Of a DNA stretch of 64,000 nt, positions 57,671-64,000 are shown piece by piece; the stretch's first letter is position 1; each line of letters begins with the position of its first letter. The notes under the pieces were generated by a model that had not been told where the DNA came from, searched no databases, and saw only the letters and a list, made by a program, of their open reading frames with translations. Source of the DNA: Solea solea (lineage: Eukaryota; Chordata; Actinopteri; Pleuronectiformes; Soleidae); the NCBI RefSeq assembly GCF_958295425.1, contig NC_081143.1, positions 28,754,578 to 28,818,577 on the forward strand, written 5' to 3'. The translations under genes and the position numbers were made by a program.

Positions 57671-59232
57671 AAAAATCACGTTTAATAACTATAACTCAAA
57701 TTTAATTCACTTATACTAAAGATACACAAAGAAAGATATAAATCAATAACATGTCTGAACAAGGAAATATCAAATAAAATAGTACATATATTATTTCTGT
57801 GTGGAATTATTGACAAAAATCATTCTTTATATATATTGAAATGTGATGATTTGGTTTAAAACAAAATCTTTGACAAACATTTTTGTTTATACCTTATTTA
57901 AAAAAATAATTCAGGATAGTATAACTCAAAAGACAGGAAAACAAATGTGATTTCACTCATTCATTCCTGTTTATTGTACAAAATAGAGAAAAACTTATAC
58001 TTCAGTTGGTAACACCTTAAATGTAATATGTAATCAAACTAAAGTAAGCAAGTTGACTTCATACAATTTGACAACTTCACTTACCATTTATTATTATTTA
58101 GTACATATATATGTTTATATATATATATACACACATATATATACATATATTTGTATATATATGTGTATATATATACACTGTGTAATATATTCTGTATATA
58201 TGAATGAATATATTGTGTGGAACTGAATAAGAAAAAGATTTTTTTGCATATTCTCCATAATGCGAGTCCTCTGTGATTCCTGATGTCACACCTGTTCAGA
58301 CAACAGTAAAATTGTCTCTCTGCCTTTAACTCTAATCACAGAAGTGCTTCATTTCCACTCTGTGGTGACTCACCAGATGCCTTTAATTTCTTCCCAACCA
58401 CGAGTTCTCAATTAGCCTCCAGGTCACCCTGTTTTATTGGGGCTTCATAGCAAGTCAGCGGCAGCACTCTCGTCCTGTATTGTGCTTTTAAAACCGTTTG
58501 GATCTTCCTGTGAAATGGTTAGGGCCCCAACAAAGGGGTCAGGACGGGGTCAACATCAAAAAGGGGGCTCCTTGGAGGCTGCTTTACGGCACCCTTTCTC
58601 TTTTGTCACTGCTAAGCACAAGAGTGGCCATTCAAGGGTCAACAGGTGTGGTCTCATGGGTTCAGGATCTCATGACATGAAACATAAAAGATAGCATCTT
58701 TTATTTTGACTGAATTGTTGTTGATCACAGAAGTTTTGTTCACAGAAAACAGATTAATTAACTACATCCTGTATAAGTGGAAAGCCCGAGCTGCAGACGG
58801 AGCGAAGCATGAAGGAAGATTCCTGCGTGTCAGCGAAACGTCTTTCTTTTGCTGTGATATGTGCAGCCTAATTTGATTTGAACAAAGATAAATCATCTTA
58901 TCCTGAATGTTAGATAGTCCTCCACATCAAAAATGACATTTTAAAACCCTTTTATATCCCAAACTTTAAAGGCATTAGTGTGCAGATAACAGTGTGGCTG
59001 CATATTCCATGGCTTTAATTTGGGAGGCCGAGTGCCCCCTGAATGTCCCGGTGTGTGATTGTGTCGTGTCGACTGCTGCTGGCACTTCCCTTTGCAGAGT
59101 GTTGGAGGTTTTTGTGCATTTTGGGCGCGGGATTGTTTGGATTTGTGGCAGCGATGTTGGTCTTCCAGAGCCCTGCAGTGTAAACAGGGGCTATGAATGA
59201 CTTCTTCATACTCACACATGCCCACACAACAA

Positions 59233-59270
<38 letters not shown>

Positions 59271-59466
59271 GTACATCTGCTATCATACAGCTTTATGACA
59301 CCTGGCAGTGAAACTTTCTTCAAAGATTGTGTCGGAGACGATCTGGACTCAAACTTCAGACACGCTCATGGCGTGCAGGAAGTGGCTGGCAGGATGTCAG
59401 TGTAATCAACTGGATTCCTCTGCTGTGCAAAGAAAACAAGAAAGATTTGCTGTTGCACACACACAC
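57671..59466. other. Intergenic stretch
   Basis: It holds a (TA)n-rich patch at 58104-58184 and a CA tract at 59236-59267. Candidate constrained blocks lie at 58260-58470 and 58975-59170 (GGCTTTAATTTGGGAGGCC). No gene is seen. Confidence 0.4.
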
Positions 59467-60305
59467 AGCCACTTTATTAGGTACACCTGTTCATCTGCTC
59501 ATTGACACAAATATAAGATCGGCCAATGACATGGCAGCAACTTCATGGATGTAGGCATGTGGTCAGGGTCTGGACGACCTGCGTGAGAAGGAAAAGGTGT
59601 TTAAGTGACTTTGCACATGCCATGGTTGTGAGCTGGTCTGAGTTTTATGAGAATTTTCACACACATCTATGTCTTTAGGTAACAATCTGAAACCTTTAGT
59701 ATCAGAAGAGCCATTTTTGACCCAACCAACCAATTCAAGTTTTATATGTAAATATAATAACTAAGGTTTGTTGCATTCGTGAAATTTAAGAACTGCAAAT
59801 AGAATAAAACACTGCCGGCATGTGTCAGCCTATTTTGAAATAAAACACAGAACTATGTCGACCTATTTTGAAATAAATAATTATTGTAGCTCATGCTTGA
59901 GAAAACCTGCTGCCATAAGAATGTGGACTTCCTTCATGTGCACATCATTTTTCAAACACAGGTCTGTTGAGTTTGTGGAGGTTTTTAAAAATACTGCTTT
60001 TTTGACATAGACATGGGATGTGACACAACATCTAAATAAGAGGTGTGCACTTTGAAAGACTAAAAGTTGAATTAAATGTTGTTTCTTTCAAAGCTCCAGG
60101 GAGACACGCACAGCTCTAGAGCTGTAGGTGGCACAATCCTGGTCTAGAGTTTGTAAAGAATGGTCAAAAAAGTTCCTGGGGAGAAAATCTCTCGTCGACG
60201 CTTCAAAATAATCCTCCCCACACAAGTCAAATACAGAATACATCAGGTACCACTTGTGCCATTTATCTTAGTGTCCAGTGAATCTAATAAGATGCTGGTG
60301 AGTGT
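59467..60305. mobile_element. Degraded DNA element with CCACTTTATTAGGTACACC terminus
   Basis: It begins AGCCACTTTATTAGGTACAC, followed by CATGGCAGCAACTTCATGGA and TTTAAGTGACTTTGCACATG words of a very common fish element. A decayed right end, GAATCTAATAAGATGCTGGT followed by GAGTGTA, lies near 60280-60305. It is the same terminal family as the element at 45.38 kb. Non-coding in its present state. Confidence 0.65.
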
Positions 60306-62219
60306 ATTTGTAAGCAATAATGATATAGCAAAATATGTAATGCATGAAAATAATGGCACTGAATATTGTTGCTCATGCTGGATGAGACCTGGTGAATTTA
60401 GAATCCCCATGATCACAAAGCTCGACATTAATTGATCGCCACTTGGGGACTTTGGAGACGTTGGTTTTCTTTAGTTCCCTTGTCTTGCACAATCAAGAGA
60501 GTTTTGTGAATTGGAATTAAATAATGACATACCACTTTAAAGTTGATTTCCCCAAACATCAAAGAGACAAAGAAGTCTTTGAAGTACAATGAAGATTGGA
60601 TCACTGTCTCACCCACTCTTTAAGAGTCTGTCACAATGACATTAGGGACTTTATGTGAACGGTGCTTTCCTTTGCTCTCCGTCCAGTTTCAATCAAAATG
60701 TCATGCTGTGCCATTTTCCCTCAATGTGGAACTGGCGAGTGTGTTGGCCTGACATCCTTGTGGCTAAAAGCCTGACTAATGTCAATTATTTCACAATTTG
60801 ACTCAATTGAATGATCAAATCAGAGCTGTTTAAGATAATACAAGTTAGTAACTGCTGTATTAAGTTAGAACCTCACAAAAAACTTGAGCTGCACCTTTTA
60901 AAATCAGTTTTTCACTGTAGAGTGAAGGTCAATAGTTGATCACACTGAATGAAATTAGAAATCTGTTGCACAATTAAACAATTATACAAAGTTGTGTGAA
61001 ATATTTACACTTCTGTGTCGCAATTTTATCGACTTCATGAACATCATGAAAACCTGCCCCTCGTGCGACAGATGTGATCGACGTGAAGTGCACAAAAATG
61101 TCTTGTGGTGCATTTCACACCATAGATGTTCAGTGTGAACACAGTGAAGGTAGAAAGAAACAAAGGTTTCATGAAATTGCCCTGAAAATATCCCAGAAAA
61201 CGTTTCACAGGGGCAGAAAAAAAGCATCCGTCAGTATGTTTACTTTACATTAGAAAAAAAATAGTCTGACAAAACACTTTAGGCTTAAAATCTAATCTGT
61301 CAAAGTCGCACTGAAACGCCCAGCTAATGCCACTGGGAGTTGAATTACTGTTACATGTCTACGTTCAGTCGGACCAGGACTGGACCAGGACTGGAGCCAG
61401 TACTCAGTAGAATAAGATAACAGTGACAAAAACACTACGGTTGTGGTTTTAGTTTTTTTTTTACTTTGCATGGCACATAAAAAAAAGCCAATACAATAGA
61501 AAACATTTGCAGATTCTCCTAAACTCGTCCTTGTGTGTAGAGTTTAAAGAGGACACATCGTCGGCGAGTGGAGGTGGACGCACTTCAGTCAATAAATGGA
61601 TTCCCCGCTCGTGCTTGTATACTGGGACAAGGACAGTATTCCAGCTGTGCATGGAAATGTTCTGACTTATGTGTGAACTAGTTTGGCACTAGCTACAATG
61701 TAACTCACATTCATTTATACAGTATGTAAAAAAACAATACTTTAGACCTGTTACTGAAATGAAGTTATTTTATGAACTCTAACGCCACAAATGTTAGCTG
61801 CTCATTAAGAGATATTCTAATGAAGTGCATTAGTGTATATAAGTCATCTGACTCACTAGACTCACTCCTGTCATTTGGAAATGCCAGAGGCAACAATAGC
61901 CGCCGCTGGCTTTGTGTTTGCTTTGTGTGTGTGTGTGTGCGTGTGTGTGTGTTTGTGTGTGTGCGCGCGTGTGTGTGTGTAGTAACACACTGACTGTAAG
62001 CATAATGCTATTGGCGCGGCAGATCACTTACTTGTGACGCTCCAAAGCCTCGGGGAGTTGGCTCTGTGCTGCCTTCCTTTGATAAGGTCCTGGTTCAGAA
62101 GTAAAATCTTTTCTCTGTCTGAAGAACTTTAACACGCACGTTTGCGCGTGTATTACCCACACTGACATGCGACACAAAAACACACCCAGTGACTTGTGGC
62201 CACCTCTGCTCATTTCCCG
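60306..62219. other. Intergenic stretch
   Basis: AT-rich unique DNA with a TG tract at 61922-61981. Only short chance frames. Nothing else is recognised. Confidence 0.45.
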
Positions 62220-62229
62220 TCTCTGTGGT

Positions 62230-62602
62230 GTGTTTCACTGTGAATGATCGTGTTGTTTGCTGCGAAGACGAGGCGCTAGGTTTGTATGTCTCTTCCGGGA
62301 CCAGAGCAGCGGTTTCTCACTTTGAAGTGCACACACAGAGAAGTCGGTTTGAGGAACAGCCCGGAGGATTTCTACCGCGTCTGTTGTGACTCCATGAAAC
62401 ACTAACCTGGGCAGAGACGCGGAGAGGAACACGTTTACATCGGTCTGCTGTGACGGGCCAGAGAACACGGGACCACGGCGGAGGCTGCTGCTGCTGCTGT
62501 AGCGCAGCCTGTTGTTGCATGGGACTACTTTTATTTTGACTTTACACTGCGCTGTGTAATCAGTGAGGAGGCTACACTGGGCTACACTGGGCTACACGGA
62601 TG
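62230..62602 (+). other. Candidate 5' exon of a downstream gene (ATG at the splice donor)
   Basis: A GC-richer segment without simple repeats, apart from a short CTG run at 62485-62499, ends in GGATG followed by the perfect donor GTAAGT (62603). It looks like a mostly untranslated first exon whose last codon is the start ATG (62600-62602). A 10-bp tandem, GCTACACTGG, precedes the ATG three times. Upstream short frames exist (ATGAAACACTAA at 62393 and ATGGGACTACT... at 62519). An ETS-like CTTCCGG lies near 62294. The 5' limit is a guess, and the gene cannot be named because the next exon lies outside the window. Confidence 0.35.
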
Positions 62603-62739
62603 GTAAGTTGGAGCAAAGCTGTTCCACAGGCCCCCTCTCTCGGCCGCTTTGATGTGCTGCTGCTCCGCTTTGAAGTTGAGAAATGCGGGCTGTGTTTCTT
62701 GTTTGTGGGCGAGGAACACGGTGAGATAGATAAGAAGCT

Positions 62740-62741
<2 letters not shown>

Positions 62742-62818
<77 letters not shown>
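62742..62818. repeat. (TG)n/(GA)n compound microsatellite
   Basis: A TG tract interrupted by TACGTGTATA and ending in GAGAGAGA. Confidence 0.95.
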
Positions 62819-62834
62819 ACTCGTTTTGTTGCAT

Positions 62835-63250
62835 TTCTCGTGTAAACACTGACCTTGTCAGGACCAGTACGTGCATACTCTTAACGGGAACCACTGCCTG
62901 GTCCAAATGAGACAAAACCTCTTTCCTGAGGTTCTGGTTACGGGTTAGAGGCTTGATTTAACATAAGGTTAGATGTGAATTACACGTACTTGTAAGGACA
63001 CTCGTAAGCGCCCTAGCACATTAACCACCTTAACTACATGACTAACTTAAATCCACTTCCAGCTAGAAACTCTTAATCCCTAAGAAAGTCCCTTCATGTT
63101 GTGAGGACATGTCAAAATGTCCTTTCAAGGATGGTTTTGTCCTCACAGCTTAAAAACAGTTAGAACACAACTTTGAACCAAAACCACAGATCTAAGATAG
63201 TCTGGTTTAACTATGACCAGAACCCTAATGTTAACCAGAGTCTCAGAATT
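62835..63250. repeat. TG-linked GAGGACC-type dispersed repeat
   Basis: Directly after the TG tract come GTCAGGACCAG, TGTTGTGAGGACATGTC, AAAATGTCCTTTCAAGG and GTCCTCACAGC, an inverted-repeat-rich block like that at 20.85 kb. Boundaries are approximate. Confidence 0.5.
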
Positions 63251-64000
63251 GAGGTTCTGCCTCATTAGGACTAACTGGTCCAGACAAGGTTAGTACTTGA
63301 ACTAGAATGGTGTCTAAGAGGACATGAAAAATGACTGAACACGCAGAGACAGTGTGTGAGTGTATATGATAAAACGCACATTAGGCGAGCGGCTGGGGAA
63401 AAATGGGATGTATTCTTTAGTCGGATCCCCCTCTCCCGTCCTCCCTCCCTCCCTGCCTCCCTTTCTCCTTTCCCTCCCACCTCCTCCAGATCTTGACACC
63501 CCCAGTGAATCTACATAGGCAGTGAGCCTGCCTCCTCTGAGGTCAGTTGTTGAATGGGACAGGGAGCATTAGAAACTACAGCGGTTGTGTTGGACACATG
63601 TGGTACAGCACAGTCGTGTCCACAGTGATTCCCGCCGTGCTGGATTATTGTTTGGAGACTTTTGGACTGACTCAGAATGGAGTAATTCAACTTTTTGTTC
63701 CGTCTCTTTAAATTCCTTTGACGGATCTTACTCTCAGGGTGGATCTTCCTTGCGATGGTACGTTGTCATGCGCACGTTTATCTCGCCGTCATCTGTTGAA
63801 TTGACCTGCTGAGAAAAGAACACGTCTCGTGCCGCCTCGGTCGCGTTATTGCCGTGACAGTGTCGCAGCTCCTGTCGTGGATGAGGTGGATGTTTAACTC
63901 CACATGTCTCAGCACTCGCCTCCGCGCTGCGTTGGTAGTTCAGACACGTTGTTCGCGGGGCCGTGACTTCAATAATGTGCTGTAATCGCCGTCACGGGCA
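63251..64000. other. Right edge, possible first intron
   Basis: A CCCTCC-rich pyrimidine tract lies at 63428-63486. The last 200 bp are GC-richer with several CpGs. No exon can be supported before the edge. Confidence 0.35.

Noticed and set aside
62600..62845. 81-aa frame starting at the ATG before the donor
   Set aside because: It reads through a perfect GTAAGT donor and ends in a TG microsatellite, so splicing is more likely than translation of this frame.

Overview
The window is vertebrate nuclear DNA, most likely from a teleost fish. The signs are very dense (CA)n/(TG)n microsatellites, GT-AG introns, a tRNA-derived SINE, short LINE 3' tails and hAT-like MITEs of teleost type. There is no operon structure, rRNA, CRISPR array or bacterial gene organisation. 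Everything below comes from reading the sequence; no searches were run.

The one clear protein-coding gene lies on the plus strand at about 3.7-18.0 kb. Joining 20 coding exons with GT-AG borders gives one uninterrupted 1425-codon frame (4784-17647), preceded by a non-coding first exon ending at 3802. Its domain order is unusual. A KMT5A/SET8-like SET domain (about aa 37-147) comes first. Ten copies of a small symmetric exon follow, nine of them identical 33-residue units (aa 154-480). Acidic/Ser-rich linkers come next. One large exon then carries two zinc-finger-like motifs and a tyrosine-recombinase/phage-integrase-like core that keeps R, K, R, H and Y. Short acidic exons follow, two of them duplicates of each other, and the protein ends in a Myb/SANT-like segment. 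I read it as a chromatin-writer/recombinase fusion gene, either a captured mobile-element gene or an intron-bearing transposon gene. The repeated exon sits in a ~715-bp tandem array with a strict A-B alternation, so the array grew by dimers of ~1.43 kb. A hAT-like MITE is lodged in the intron after the array.

The rest (1-3.7 kb and 18-62 kb) is a gene desert. It holds microsatellites, minisatellites (10-bp at 30.9-31.6 kb, 7-bp at 30.4 kb, 16-bp at 50.0-50.5 kb, a 1.2-kb CA/GAGA array at 43.2-44.5 kb), a dispersed TIR MITE family with at least six copies, two elements with AGCCACTTTATT termini, a 150-bp MITE, a 277-bp hAT MITE with imperfect 8-bp target duplications, a SINE, and LINE tails nested inside MITE copies. 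Between these lie non-repetitive blocks with the texture of conserved non-coding elements; these calls are stylistic and low confidence. Two consensus-like CTCF motifs face each other at 22.79 kb (+) and 45.77 kb (-).

At 62.2-62.6 kb a GC-richer segment ends in ATG directly joined to a consensus splice donor. It may be the first exon of a plus-strand gene continuing beyond the window.
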